64,000 nt of DNA from Macrobrachium rosenbergii (Eukaryota > Arthropoda > Malacostraca > Decapoda > Palaemonidae). The notes under the pieces are model-generated. The model made no database searches and was not told where the DNA came from. It saw only the letters and a list, made by a program, of their open reading frames with translations. Position 1 is the stretch's first letter; every line of letters begins with the position of its first letter. Both the position numbers and the translations under genes were made by a program. Below are positions 46,147 through 58,239 of this stretch, piece by piece. The stretch is from contig NC_089766.1 in assembly GCF_040412425.1 (NCBI RefSeq), forward strand, positions 50,589,297-50,653,296, written 5' to 3'.

Positions 46147-48660
46147 CGAGTGTAGTTGTCGTTAATGAGTGTTTCGGTTGTTGGAAGAGGGATGAGGGTC
46201 TTTAGTTCGAGTTTGTTTACGGTGCTGTCTGTCTGTGCAAAATTAATGTCGAGGGAGTTTTTTTCGGTTTTGAGGGAGTCTTGAGCTGAGTTCTGTACAA
46301 GGCGGACATTGATGGTGGATTATTGTATGTTTTGTGAGTCGTGTGTTTTCTGTTGGATGTCATTGTTGTCTGTGCATGTGTCTCATTCTTTTTGCTCGTT
46401 TTTTTTGGTTGAAAGTCTGTTTTCCGGTTTTGTTTGTGTAATTTTGTCTACTGTGTTGGCGACCGTGGACACCTTCATCCATCTCCCAGCAACCGAGGAT
46501 CAAAGTGAGTATTGTATGGGGTTATATGTTCTGTGTATTGTTTTTGTGTTTTTTTAAATTCCGCCACAGTAAGGACCCTTTGTCCATTTCTGAGCGGCAT
46601 TCTTTCTGCCGTAATAAGGACTAATGCTCTTTTCCTAACAGGTTTCAGCTGAGTGTTGGACATTTTATTTCTTAACTAAAGCAAAACATGGAAAATTTCT
46701 GTTCCTTTTTTTGCTGAGGGTCGGTGACCCACGTGTTTTGGATGTGCCTGCAAGAAAATGTTTATTCTCTCTCTCTCTTTCTCCTGTGAGCTTCATAACA
46801 AGCACCCGTTCCATTATACAGCGAGAATTTCCTTTTCACAAAAGACGTTCCTTTGCCCAAGAACCTTGACCGTAACTCGTGATCGTTACATTCGTGTTGC
46901 ATCTTTGCCTTTGCTATTAAACAAGAACTTTATACATGAAAAAGTGTAAAGAGGGAGATTGGTGAGGGTTAGAATATGAAATGGCATAGGAAAGAATAAA
47001 ATAAAGAACCATGATAAGGGCAATTCTAAAAATGCAAATTTTCTTCCCAGCTGTCATTAGGAGAGTGCGGAAAAGAAAAAGCTGATAGAAACAGAAAGTA
47101 ATATTGTTCTTCTAAGAAGTTGACGATTTTCTCAAGACTAGTTCAGCTTTCCCATGCTTGAGCTGAAGTGGATTCCCAGTACTTCTCTGATTGAGAGGTC
47201 AAGCTTTCGTTTCCATCGGTTACCTTTGCTCAGACCTTCAGGATCAGACTTATAGACAGAATGATTTGAGTTGATCTAAAAGTTTTGTCTGACCACCTGG
47301 CACTCGAACCGTGAGTGCACCTCACGGGGTGCACTGTCGGCATTACTTAATGTTCTTTGAAGCGTGCCTTCGGCCCCTAGCTGCGACCCCTTTCATTCCT
47401 TTTACTGTATCTCCATTCATATTATGTTTCTTCCATCTTGCCATCCCCCCTCTCCTAACAATTATTTCATAGTGCAACTGCGAGGTTTTCCATTCATATT
47501 ATGTTTCTTCCATCTTGCCATCCCCCCTCTCCTAACAATTATTTCATAGTGCAACTGCGAGGTTTTCCTCCTGTTGCACCTTTCAAACCCACCTACTCTC
47601 ATTTTCCCTCCCAGCGCTGAATGACCTCAGAGGTCCCAGTGCTTGACCTTTGGCCCATACTCTATATTCCATTCCAGTCCATTCGGATGGAGCAAGGCTT
47701 TTTTGTCAGAGCAAATGTGGATTCTGTGTTGATATCATATCAAGATTTTTTTTATGACTAAAACTATAATAATTTGAACTTCACGGACTATTTATGAAAA
47801 CTAGAATGAAATTAAAAATGAGTTTTGACAAACATTGCATTGAAGACTGTAAGATCAAAATCATGTGAGATTCATTAGAGCCCTACTGTACACTTAAAAA
47901 ACAGATGAATCCAGATTAATGGTTCTAAGATATGTAACGAAAATACAGTAAGAACAACCTGTGAACATGGCATCCAGGCTATTTAGTTTTCAGAACATTT
48001 TGAAATAATCGAGAAAAAAAGTAAAGAAACTAATTCAAAAAAGCCTCTTTTTTTAGAGAACCCTGAAATATAGATTAATTTCTTGTACATGTTTAATCAA
48101 CGTTTGTGGTAGCAGCAGGATGTTTTATTTGCAAATTGTAGTTTGAAAATAAGACCACCTATTTAAATGAGTGAACTAACCAGCAACCAGTGAAACATGA
48201 TGACAGATGGCGCCAAATTCCAAAATCGATACCAGTTCAAGTGTCGTGGTGCGGAATCCTTTGGCCAGGTGAAGAGACCACCCTTCTGGCGTCATTCTCT
48301 GCCGCTTTGTTTGACGGACTGTCGAATCGTGAGGACCTGTGTGTCATGTTGCGAGTATGTTTTTTCTTTTAAGTTTAGTGGTTTTAAGATTAGTTAAAAT
48401 AGTACAACATAGTACTACTTACCGTAAGCAATACCCGCCTTTGGGGTTTTCCTGTAGTCATGCAGTTTATGAATATCGGGACCTCTTTTGATTTGATGGG
48501 AGCTATTTCATTAACAAGTCATGATCGCTAAATAATTGTTTATAGTTCGTGGAGGCCTTCCTACTGGCTTTGATTTGGTTCTCAGGTCTGCCAGTTTTTT
48601 TTCAGCTTTCGGATGAGTTTTCTGGTTGGTTTAGAATGGTTTAAAAAAGCCATTGTTGGA
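46142..48660. other. intergenic, with possible non-coding exons
   Basis: Besides the family-A repeat at 47311-47682, splice-like sequences occur: a possible donor AAA|GTGAGT near 46503 and GCGA|GTATGT near 48351. Open frames at 46309-46557 and 48190-48397 are short and unrecognised. A spliced non-coding transcript is possible but unproven. Confidence 0.2.
47311..47682 (+). repeat. family A repeat, copy 8, with internal 77-bp duplication
   Basis: A family-A copy in which the segment CCATTCATATTATG ... GCGAGGTTTTC is present twice in tandem (47413-47490 and 47490-47567), making this copy about 77 bp longer than the others. Confidence 0.88.
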
Positions 48661-48667
48661 ATTTTTT

Positions 48668-49258
48668 TAGGTATTTCTAAGTAATAGAGACACTGCGGGT
48701 ATTTAGCGAGAAATAGCAGTTTCTTATAGTATTTTGGTTGCTTATTTACAATTCAACGTTATTTTTTGGCGGTCGGCTGTAATTAACCTGTAATTGTCCC
48801 CTGAAGTCCATCCAACAAGGGGTTTCCCAACGCGATCTTCACAAGACAGAGCACGGCTACGTCTGTTTCGAGCGGTTCATATCCCGTCCGGCAAGTGCAG
48901 TACCTTGGAAACTGGTTTTTTCAAAACTTTTAGGGCTTCTGACACTGGCGGTGCATTTGTTTGTCGGCTAAATGGAATGTCCCTTCGCCGTGTTTAGTAC
49001 TGGCCCGGGGGGGGGCGTTACCCATACGTTAACAAGTTATTGCACTTGCCAGACGGGATATGAACCGTTCGAAACAGACGTACCGGTGCTGTCTCATGAA
49101 GATCCCCCTTACCGTAGGGTAGAGTTCAAAGGTAAATTGTAAGTTAATTACAGCCGACCGCCAAAAATTAACGTTAAATTGTTAATAAGCATCCAAAATA
49201 CTATAAGACACTGCCATTTCTCGATAAATACCCGCCGTGTACCTATAACTTAGTTCTA
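48668..49258. repeat. large inverted repeat, arms about 230 bp
   Basis: The left arm (about 48668-48897) and right arm (about 49033-49258) pair: AGCGAGAAATAGCAGTTTCT with its reverse at 49200-49222, GGCGGTCGGCTGTAATTAAC with GTTAATTACAGCCGACCGCC, and GGTTCATATCCCGTCCGGCA with its reverse near 49040-49065. Mismatches and small indels are present. The spacer holds a GGCCCGGGGGGGGGCG run. No coding domain. Confidence 0.85.
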
Positions 49259-50145
49259 CCTTTTTTTACAACTAATATTTATGAAAATTTATAGGCTTCT
49301 AGTGAACATCAATTCACGTGGTATTGTGAGTGTAGTTCATTTATTGTTCATTCAACAGAAAATTGTATGCGTTGTCGTGAACAGCAAAAAATTCATGCTG
49401 CTTTAAACAGCGTACACACTAGAGGATTATATTTTATCAAAATTCCCTTCGAGAAACTGATTAAAGCCCCTGAATCTGATGTATTTATTTAAGGTTATGG
49501 ATTCATTGTAGGACTTGTAAGATCGTCTGGTAACACCAGTTAACGTATTTAAGATTCCCATCTTTATTTTCTGTATCGACATTTTTATTAAACTAAACTA
49601 GATCTTGAGGTACTGAACTCAACCTGAATTTGATATAGTAATTAATTTTCTTAGAAATCACTTTCAAGTAAGAGATGCAATAAAGGTCCCTATAGGATTT
49701 CATCTGTTACGCTAAAATGGATTCAAGTTCTTCAATAAGTAAGGATTTTCAAGAGTCGTGTAGGAGTCTGCCTCACTTTGATAGCTCGTGAGTGACATGG
49801 CTGAACTCCCGCTTCTCATGTGCCCACGAAGTTATTCTAAATTTGTATTTTTGTCGGGAGTTTTTGTCTCCTTGTGAAAATTAGTTTGTATTTCCTTACA
49901 TAAACTTAAATCGTAGGCATAAACAGATTCATATGTTAATTCTGGTAGTTCGGCGTAACAATTGTAAACCATTATAAATTTCTTTCTAGATGGTTTGGTT
50001 TGCATTCCTGGATGCTTAAGAAAAGCGAATGCTTAGGTTGGAAAGCTAAGTGGAAAAATCTCGAGACCATGAGATCCAACTACAGGATGGAAGTTGAAGT
50101 TCGTCCGAAGAGTTTTGTCGTATAGTTCAGTTATTCCACTCCCTT

Positions 50146-50191
50146 CCAGCTGGCAGAGCTGTATGTCTCTATATACGGCTCTGCCAGCTGG
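50146..50191. repeat. small perfect hairpin
   Basis: CCAGCTGGCAGAGC and GCTCTGCCAGCTGG form a 14-bp stem around an 18-bp loop that itself has ATAGAGACATA-like partial symmetry. A possible relic of a fold-back element; no other function is indicated. Confidence 0.7.
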
Positions 50192-50237
50192 ATGAGAGGC
50201 GGTCCTGGTCGTTTCGACCGTAACATCCAAAACAATG

Positions 50238-50300
50238 TAAGACGTTATGTTTATGGTTATGTTTATGGTATTTACTGTTATGTTTATGGTATTTACAGTC
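50238..50300. repeat. short imperfect tandem repeat (TATGTTTATGGT)
   Basis: TATGTTTATGGT occurs four times with ATTTAC-type spacers. No coding meaning is apparent. Confidence 0.75.
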
Positions 50301-51368
50301 ATTATTTTATGTTTCACGTTCATCCTCAAGGGGCTGGCAGTAAACACAGGGCCCATTTTGCACGTAAACATGCTTACGGCCTAAATGACTTACGGCCGAA
50401 ACGATCCGGACTCGTGAGCGGTACCCTTCATTGTTTTTTTTTTTCTTCATTAGTTTAGTAGTAGATTTTTGGAATGCTGTAATAAGGCAAGTTTTCTGTT
50501 CTGTTATTACTGAAACTATGGTCTTCAATCTCTAAGTTTTCTGGGAGTAGTTTCATAATCGCTGGATGGGTCGGTTCGTGAGATTGTGGTTTGGTCAACC
50601 AAGTGTCCCATTTTCAGTTGTCAGCAGAGAGCTTTATAATTTTCCTTTAAAATGAATAATTATTCAGTATTTTAAATGTATAGCGGTTTACAGGATTTTG
50701 CTTAACAGGGTCTTACGTGATGATGCTTTCTGGACGGACGAATCATGTTTAATGATTTAGTTGGTTGTAAGGGTAATTACCTAGCCAAAACACGTGAATA
50801 TCTTGGTAACTAAATTCATTCACCAGAAAGTTGAAAGCTTTTGCCTCAAACGGCTTCAGCACGTTTGAAACGGCGCATGCTTTAAGAAATATTTAATTAT
50901 TAAAACTCGAAGTTTGTTCCTAAATAGGCGGGGAAGATTGCTAGGAACACTTGAATGCCTTGGTTAATATCCATCATCCTTAACCCTGATGAATCTTGTG
51001 ACCCATCCTGAAGATGGCAAATCTTCAGTTATGAATTAAAATGTTTACGTATGTTAGTACTATGACTTTTCACTAAAGTAGAAGCCCTACTAAGCTCTAT
51101 ATATTGATCAGCTTAGTGTTAATCGTGCTGTTTTATTCTTGGCTAAAGTGATAGTTCAGATGAATAAACCTTTTTTCTTTAACCATAGGAAATTGGGTAC
51201 GGTAAGTCTCTTGCCGCATGCTTGCACTTTACCCCCTAATCACTCTTCTGTCGTTAGTCAAGGTATTACACTTGTCCTAGACATAGGAAGTTAATGCCAA
51301 AGTTTTGTCAGTTTGGCAGTCGTCCTACCACCGAGACAAAGTTTAGAGTAAAGCTTTCACAACCTGAA

Positions 51369-51676
51369 CCCCGTAGGGGGTAGTGCCGTCAGTGCACCTC
51401 ACGCAGTGCACTCTAGGCATTACTTAAGGTTCTTTGCAGCGTCCCTTCGGCCCCTAGCTGCGACCCCTTTCATTCTTTTTATGTACCTCCAATCATATTC
51501 GCTCTCATCCAACTTGCTATCCACCCTCCCCTAATACTTGTTTCATAGTGCAACTGCGAGATTTTCCTCCTGTTACACTTCTCAAGCCTTGCTACTCTCA
51601 ATTTCTCTTTCAGCACTGACTGGATCTCATAGGTCCCAGTGCTTGGCCTTTAGCCTAAATTCAATATTCCATTCCT
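51369..51676 (+). repeat. family A repeat, copy 9
   Basis: CCCCGTAGGGGGTAGTGCCG start, CACGCAGTGCACTCTAGGC, and a CATAGGTCCCAGTGCTTGGC end. Close to full length and forward. Confidence 0.85.
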
Positions 51677-52316
51677 TGGCAACTTAAAAGCTCTGTCATT
51701 TAGTGCAGAAAATAGTTTTGTATTGACGTTATGAAATGAAGACTGGTAGTTTGAGGTAATTTGTCAGTATGGTCAGGAAGTTTGTATTAAAAAAATTGAT
51801 GGCGCATTTCTTACCTTTAAAATACAGGGTCCATGTGTTCACTAGTTTTGTATTGTATATAAACAGGACAAATGGTGGCTTCTTGTTCAGATTGTATGAC
51901 AGTGCTTGAATGGTAACTACGTAGGTGAAGATTGGTATCGTGATGTGCATGGTCCATATGCTCATGCAGGTTGTAAAAATTTACTGAATTTTCCTATACT
52001 TCTTGGAATGGAGGGAAATTCCATAAATTCAGGTACTGTAGCTTATGAAATAAATACAGTATGATGAATATTGTTTGCACTTGTGGAATTACTTGTGGAA
52101 GATGGAGTGAACTTCATTTTTGAGTCTGAACTTGGTTTTTAGCATTCCAGGATTAGATTTCAATTTTTGTATTAATTTTTTTAAATTCTAAATTTGATGT
52201 AAGGATAAGAACTGTTTACTTACAATGCGAGCAAGACAAGCAAATTTGCCCAAGAACAGTTTGTTATTGATCACACTATTTAATATGCGGAAAATTATGT
52301 AAACTTTTCTTTGCAG

Positions 52317-52417
52317 GTTTTGGGCTGCATTTTGTTGTATCCTAGGCTTCCGCAGGGTGAGTATCCAGATCTTGTCGTATGGAATGAAACTTGCCGTCCC
52401 ACCACGAGGAAACAGAG
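52317..52417 (+). other. exon-like segment (candidate, function unknown)
   Basis: Preceded by a good acceptor (AACTTTTCTTTGCAG) and followed by AACAGA|GTAAGAATT. About 100 bp, open in two frames, with no domain. It might be an exon of a plus-strand transcript together with a segment after TTTTTTTTCAG at about 54336. Evidence is limited to splice-site likeness. Confidence 0.25.
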
Positions 52418-53399
52418 TAAGAATTTTATTAATATTTTAAATGGATATTGTCAACATACAAGCTTTTGTTACCATGCGAAGGCAGGCTTAGTTTTCAAAT
52501 AATTTTTGTCATACTAATTCCAGAAATAGTATTTTCTTCAATGTTATACGACGGCAGTAGCAGATGAGCCTGGAAAGATGAAGCTTAATGAAAAACTTAT
52601 ACCACACATTTAAGTTGTCTTCACCAACTTTATGATATCTAAGGGTTAGGAATTGCAAAAACGTTTCACAACTTCTATAATCAAAATCAGTATGAAAAAG
52701 CACGCAAAATTATAAGTCGCCACTAAGCTAACTTATAAAGCAGGTTGCACGCAATCATCGAAGTTGTGAAAGCTTACATGTAGCTAACGTACTTGAATAC
52801 CTAATTTTATCTGTATAGGGGTTTGTCATAAACATTAAATAGTGACCCAAAAGATTTGAATCGAGCTAATGCGTTCTTTCACCTTAATAGTGTTTTGTAT
52901 ATACACTTGGAGTAATAGTGAGCTGACTCCACTTTTAGACTGCATGGATCATGATACCTCCTTATCAGTTTTTATAAGGTTGCAGACCGCTCTTAAATGG
53001 AAAGACTGTCATACTTGTTAGGGTGCTTAATTTCTTGCATTGCTCCAACTCCCAAGAAGCACACAATCAATCCATTGCATTAAAAGTTTGGCTGGCAGAT
53101 GCTGCACATCAAACTAGAAAGTGGTTGTGTGTGAAGGAAGGTGGAAAAGGTAATGACAGAACCATGAAATGACAACTTAACTGGCTAACAGCTTTCCCAC
53201 AGCTGTGTGGCTTATAGTTCAGTTAGTGTTTAGCAAAGGATAACTAAGATTGTCCCAATTAGTATACTTCAGTCACACTCGCCTGACGAAAAGCTTCAGC
53301 ACAGGGTGAGAGTTAAGAAATGGTTCTGTAAATTTGGAATGAACAATCACTGTAATTTTGCTTTGTCAGTTAACTTTATACTGTGTACTGTCATATAGT

Positions 53400-53560
53400 G
53401 GGAAGGTGGAGCAACTGAAGGTGCATCATCAGCAAATAGTTTAATTTCCAACAGCCAGTGACAGAGCATTAATAAAAGCTAGCATTTGGGCCTACTAGAG
53501 ATCCCTGAGGGCAGGTCTTGAGATGGGAAAGTATTCCGTTTGTAGTCTCAAAATTTGACT
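53400..53560 (-). pseudogene. small relic of a LINE reverse transcriptase
   Basis: The minus strand gives CPQGSLVGPNASFY followed, after a frame change, by KLFADDA, matching RT motif B and motif C in the right order and spacing. No other RT motif is recognisable. It is a short decayed fragment. Confidence 0.5.
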
Positions 53561-53740
53561 GCAGGATTTCAAAGAATCTAAAAAAAATTGTTTCGTAGTT
53601 TTTGTTATATATATGAGGCAGCAATCAGAGGTTGTCGTGATTACTACCATGCTACTTCAATTCCAAAGTTGTATTTTCTTGTCCATTTTTGTATTGAAGA
53701 CACCTGACTTAGTGGTATGCATGCCTGTAAAGTTTTCTGT

Positions 53741-54066
53741 GGTGACGATCAGTTTTCTTCGCTTCTCCTGGGATCGCCGCTCCTGGGTAACGGGTCACGC
53801 AAAATTCAGACATACCCACTCAATTAAATTGTTTTATGTAAAAACTTACCTGCTACCAAATTGTATGTTGTGTGTTCCTTCTTTCAGGTATCAGAATGTA
53901 TTCAACTCTGCTATTGCTCATTTGTGTAACTCGGTGTGTTTGTTTATTGTATTTTGTCAAATGTTCCCATTGTATTCCTCGGCGTGACGTCATCCGCCGC
54001 TATATAAACCGCCTGTGTCCACAGTAGAGTAGCAGTAACCTTATCCAGCTCGTTTCTTTGGCACTC
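53741..54066 (+). repeat. solo-LTR relic of a Gypsy-related element
   Basis: The segment begins TGTGGTGACGATCAG and ends near CTTTGGCACTCTTA. It shares the order of landmarks with the LTR at 11564: GGGTCACGC, a TATATAAACCGCCTG box (about 54000-54014), AGCAGTAACCTT and CTCGTTTCTTTG near the end. There is no second copy or coding sequence nearby, so it looks like a solo LTR of a related, not identical, family. Confidence 0.6.
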
Positions 54067-56330
54067 TTAAATGCCTACCTGTTTTTAGATACAAGGACAG
54101 CACTGGTTAGTCTGCATTTCACAAAGTAAAGGCTTGTTTAAAATGATCTGTAAACTAGGAAGCAAAAATGTATTTTAAGTGGGAAATTCTGTGAATCTAA
54201 GTATCAGTAGTTTTTTTTTATTCATGAAAACCATGATGCGTCAAGATTTTATTCTTTGATTACCTATGCTAAATGAATGTTTTGAAGGGGGATGCTATAA
54301 AGGTGAATCTTTAGTTTAAAAAAATTTTTTTTCAGGACCATAACATGAAACAGGATGAACAAAGGGACTGAGACATTAGCACAACTACCAACCAAAGCAA
54401 ACTTGATTCAACTGTGGTTGTGGAATCTAGGAAGAACCGAGTCTGACATTTTCCAGACCTGCTGTAATACTGCATTTCATCACACGAACCACGAGCTAAA
54501 TTCTGTGGCCACGTTGAATAATTACTTCCTAAAGAACAGAACTTAGATCCTGCAGGCCAGCAGCAATACTCTTGTTGTTTCACCTTCAGTAGCTACTAAA
54601 TTCCTGCTGACGCAGTCCTGATCTAGTGTTGGGTCTGCGTATGTCGTTTTGTAGTCTTTTCCATGTAAAACCTTCAAGTTTAAATGCTAGGGTTTTATTT
54701 ATTTATTTTTTGTAAGTCTGTCTCTAGTGTAGCTATTTTGAGTTTTGGGTAATTGTCTCGGGAGTCTGCATAAATCTCGTAATATTCAGGTACTAGTGTT
54801 TTTTGCCACCTTACGATTTCTAATTTTAAACCTCCTAAAGTATTTGGGTTCAGTGAAAATCCTGTAGTTGTTTTTAGGTCTTAGGATCGAGAATAATTGA
54901 AGTATTGGGTTCTGTATAAACTGATTTTGCTCAATACATTATGCATCAGGGTTTCTGTAAACCTTTCATTTTGGACGAATCAGTTTCTTTGGCTTTGTAA
55001 ATGTACTGGACTCTAGGGTGCTTTGTTTTATGATTGTATGCGATCTTCACATTTGATCGTAGTCTGTTGGTTTTTAATAGTTTTGTACTTGAAGACATCT
55101 GGGGTTTGAGCAGCATTATGTTTTCAGTATTGTCCCCAGCATTTCTTGTGGTGTTTTCCATACCTTAAACAGGTTGCTGTTCTTATAGAAACAATTTAAC
55201 TTGAATATTTCTTACATTCTTTAACATGTCATACGTTTTAACTTCTATATTCATGTATTTGTCCTGTGCTGCCTGGCCCCTCATCATTCACTTACCAAGC
55301 CAATGCTCTAGTGCACAGTAACTTCAGTGCATTGGTCATGACCTTAAATTTCGCTTGGCATAGTTTTGTCATGTGATTGATGATGTGCATCTGTCCATGA
55401 TGTTTCATACTGGTGGTTATCAGGCCTTTTTGTCTTGTCTTTCTGACTATAGGACATGTCCTATAGCCGTGGCGTCTTCTGCATGCCTTTTAGCCCTGCC
55501 CCTCTGGCCTTTGGTTGATTGCCCTTGCCCTCTTTTACTTGTCATCTCTTGCCTTTTGCTCTTTATAGTTCACACTTCTCTCAGCCCTTTTCTCTTTGCC
55601 TGACTGGCCTCTCCGGCCTTTTGTGGTTTTTGGTCGACCTCTAGAGCCAAGTGTAGTACAGTCCTCTCAGGTCATTGTTCTTTAATTTTTGGTTAGTCCT
55701 TTTACGCTTGTTTTTAGCTTTTACTTTTTGATTTCCTAAAATCCATTTCCCCATATGTTGGTAATTTGTTTTAGCAATGAGCTTTTGCTTTTGTAAAATT
55801 ACCCAAATCTCATTAGCCCTCTTTAATCATATTTACACAGTTTCCACACTACTGTCTTCTTTTGGTAACAGTCAGTGGATACTGCTTAAACAACCAATTT
55901 CAAAGCAGATAGAGAAAAGGAATAGTTTCTTTTAGCTAGGCAACTAAAGGAAATTAATCGTGTTTCCAAAATACCATCTTTTGAGTGATTTTTTTGATCT
56001 ACACAGTTTATATGCACAAGTATCTGAGTTTTGCAGTCATGGATTTAATGAGGATAGGTTTCTCGGGATGTTAATTCCATAATTGTCTCTACTAAGTCTT
56101 GAAATTAATCAGTTTTAAAGGTTTTTTGCATATCACACTTAACAAAAATTAATCAAATGTCTGAAAATATCAAATGTAGGTACTAGTAAATTGTTTAAAT
56201 TAGAGCATATCACACTTTCCAAAAGCCAATCTCTTAAGTAGCCTTCCTGAATTTATTCAAATGCTTAGAAGAAATGTCCTTTAGCCAATACAGTATTCAA
56301 CATTGTTTTCATTCTAATTTTAGTCATTCC
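54067..56330. other. AT-rich intergenic DNA
   Basis: A possible acceptor (TTTTTTTTCAG, about 54336) precedes a short open frame (54355-54546) that I cannot identify. Otherwise only short frames and T-rich runs. Confidence 0.3.
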
Positions 56331-56470
56331 TGCCCACCAGACAAGGAGTGAATGCAGCCCTGCCCACCAGACAAGGAGTGAATGCAGCCCTGCCCACCAG
56401 ACAAGGAGTGAATGCAGCCCTGCCCAGCAGACAAGGAGTGAATGCAGCCCTGCCCACCAGACAATGCAGG
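56331..56470 (+). repeat. 30-bp tandem repeat, four to five copies
   Basis: The unit is CTGCCCACCAGACAAGGAGT plus GAATGCAGCC, with one CCAGCAG variant. It keeps frame and would encode a 10-residue repeat (LPTRQGVNAA) inside an open frame at 56348-56719. The repeat is at the left edge of a longer, more diverged array. Confidence 0.95.
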
Positions 56471-57890
56471 GACAAGGAGGAATGCCACCTCTGCCCACCA
56501 GACAAGGACAAGGCCCTGCCAACAAGACAAAGGGCCTGCCTGCTAACAACTAAGACACCAAACACTGCCCCACCAAACAGACAAGAGCACAACCCTCCAA
56601 ACCAAAGAACACAGCCTCTAAGTCAAAACAGAATACTAAGTCAAAAAAGGAAAGATCAGATATTCTTCCAAATGAAAGGAATGTTTATTTCAAAGTACAA
56701 TATGCATTCATTCAGATGAAAAAAGGAATGCATCCTTCCAAAGCAAGTGATGAATGATTCTTGTAACCAAACAAGGAGCAGAGGCCACCAGTCCACACAA
56801 GTGATGCCTTCTCCAGAGTGGGGAAGGTCCAACAAAAAGTTTGCAAGGAAGGATTCCTTCAAATCAAGGAGTGCATCTTCCCAAATGAAGAAAGGCTGAC
56901 TCAAAACATAGCAAGAATACTATCCTTCCAAATGAAAAAAGTTATGCATATTTATAAACTGAACACATGCATGCATTCATATCAAAAGAGGAATTCATCC
57001 TGCCAAACTAAACAAGCAAATCCATTGTTCTAAAGCAAGTGAAGAATGATTCTTGTAACCAAAGAAAGAACAGCCCTGCCATCTAAACAAGGAGAACAGC
57101 CTACCTTGTGGAGAGTGGGGAAGGTCTAACAAAAAGTGCAAGGAAGGATTCCTTCAAATAAAGGCAAGGAGTGCATCTTCCCAAATAACGAAAGGGGAGC
57201 ATGCTTAAAAACCAAATACAATATGTACTCATCTGGACCAAACAATGTACCCTTTCACACTAAAGAAAAGCCTTTCTTCCAAAGCAAAAAGCAAGTGAGG
57301 AATGATTCTTTTAACCAACATGGAGTGGGGAGCACTGCCAACCAGAGAAAGAATGGAGCCTTGTCAAACCATACAGAGTAGTTTAACCAAACAAGGAATA
57401 ATACCTATTTCCAATAGTGTGCAAGGAAGGACTTTAAAACAAGACAAGGAATGAATGCATCCTTCCAAATGAAGAAAATTAATGCATGCTTACAAGCCAA
57501 AAAGAGCAATGTACCCTTTCACACTAAAGCAAGTGAGGAATGGTTCTTATAACTATCCATGTGTGGGCAGCCATGCCAACCAGAGAATAATCCTACCAAC
57601 CAGAAACTGAGCACAGTCTGCCAACCACACAAAGAACATAATGAGTCTTTAAAACCAAAAACCAAACAAGGAAATACTTCATCTAGAGAGAAAACAGTGC
57701 CAGAAAACTCTTAATCTAAGTGAGTGTTTTCCAAATAAAAGAAAACTCTTAATACAAGGCAGAGAAATGCATCCTTCCATGGGAAGAAAGGAATGCATAC
57801 TTACAAACAAGCAGCATATGCATTTATCCAGATCAAAAGAGCAATTCATCTTTCCAAACTAAACAAGGAAACCAATTCTTCCCAGGTAAG
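56470..57890 (+). repeat. diverged higher-order tandem array, units about 230-300 bp
   Basis: Key phrases recur in the same order: AAGCAAGTGA(T/A/G)GAATG near 56741, 57033, 57290 and 57526; AAAAGT...GCAAGGAAGGA near 56835, 57133 and 57421; GTGCATCTTCCCAAAT or TGCATCCTTCCAAATGAAG beside them; and CCAAACAAGGA-like pieces throughout. Units are diverged by substitutions and indels. The plus strand is poor in T-runs and rich in A and C compared with its surroundings. Confidence 0.75.
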
Positions 57891-57907
57891 TATGGATGGA
57901 TGGATGT

Positions 57908-57975
57908 ATGAGTTCTAGGGCAAAAGCCCAGGCACTGGGGCCAAAGAAGCCATTCAGCGCCGTAATGGAAACTAA
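57908..57975 (-). repeat. family A repeat, copy 10 (short diverged fragment, reverse)
   Basis: TCTAGGGCAAAAGCCCAGGC and GAAGCCATTCAGCGCCGTAA match the reverse terminal segment of family A with several substitutions. Only about 70 bp remain. Confidence 0.55.
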
Positions 57976-58239
57976 ATAAATTATATTATGAAAAATGAGT
58001 TAATGAGTGTATGATGAAGATGGTTCATAGATAAATTACAATATGATAAATGAATGAATTAATGAAGAAAATGCTTAATAAATAAATATATATATATATA
58101 TCTATGATGTGATTAATAATATAATTAAATTTTATTAAAATGTTTATAGATTCTTAAAAGGGGAGAGCAGAAATATCTGCTTCATCTCCCAAAATATCAC
58201 AGAGGGATTACTCTCTAAAATATCTCTCTTGGTTAAAAT

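Noticed and set aside
46440..46510. TTGGCGACCGTGGACACC as a retroelement primer-binding site
   Set aside because: Looks suggestive, but no LTR-like borders, second copy or coding relics were found around it.
56348..56719. 123-codon frame with a 10-residue repeat as a gene
   Set aside because: The repeat is a DNA-level 30-bp array; the rest of the frame lies in the diverged tandem array with no domain.
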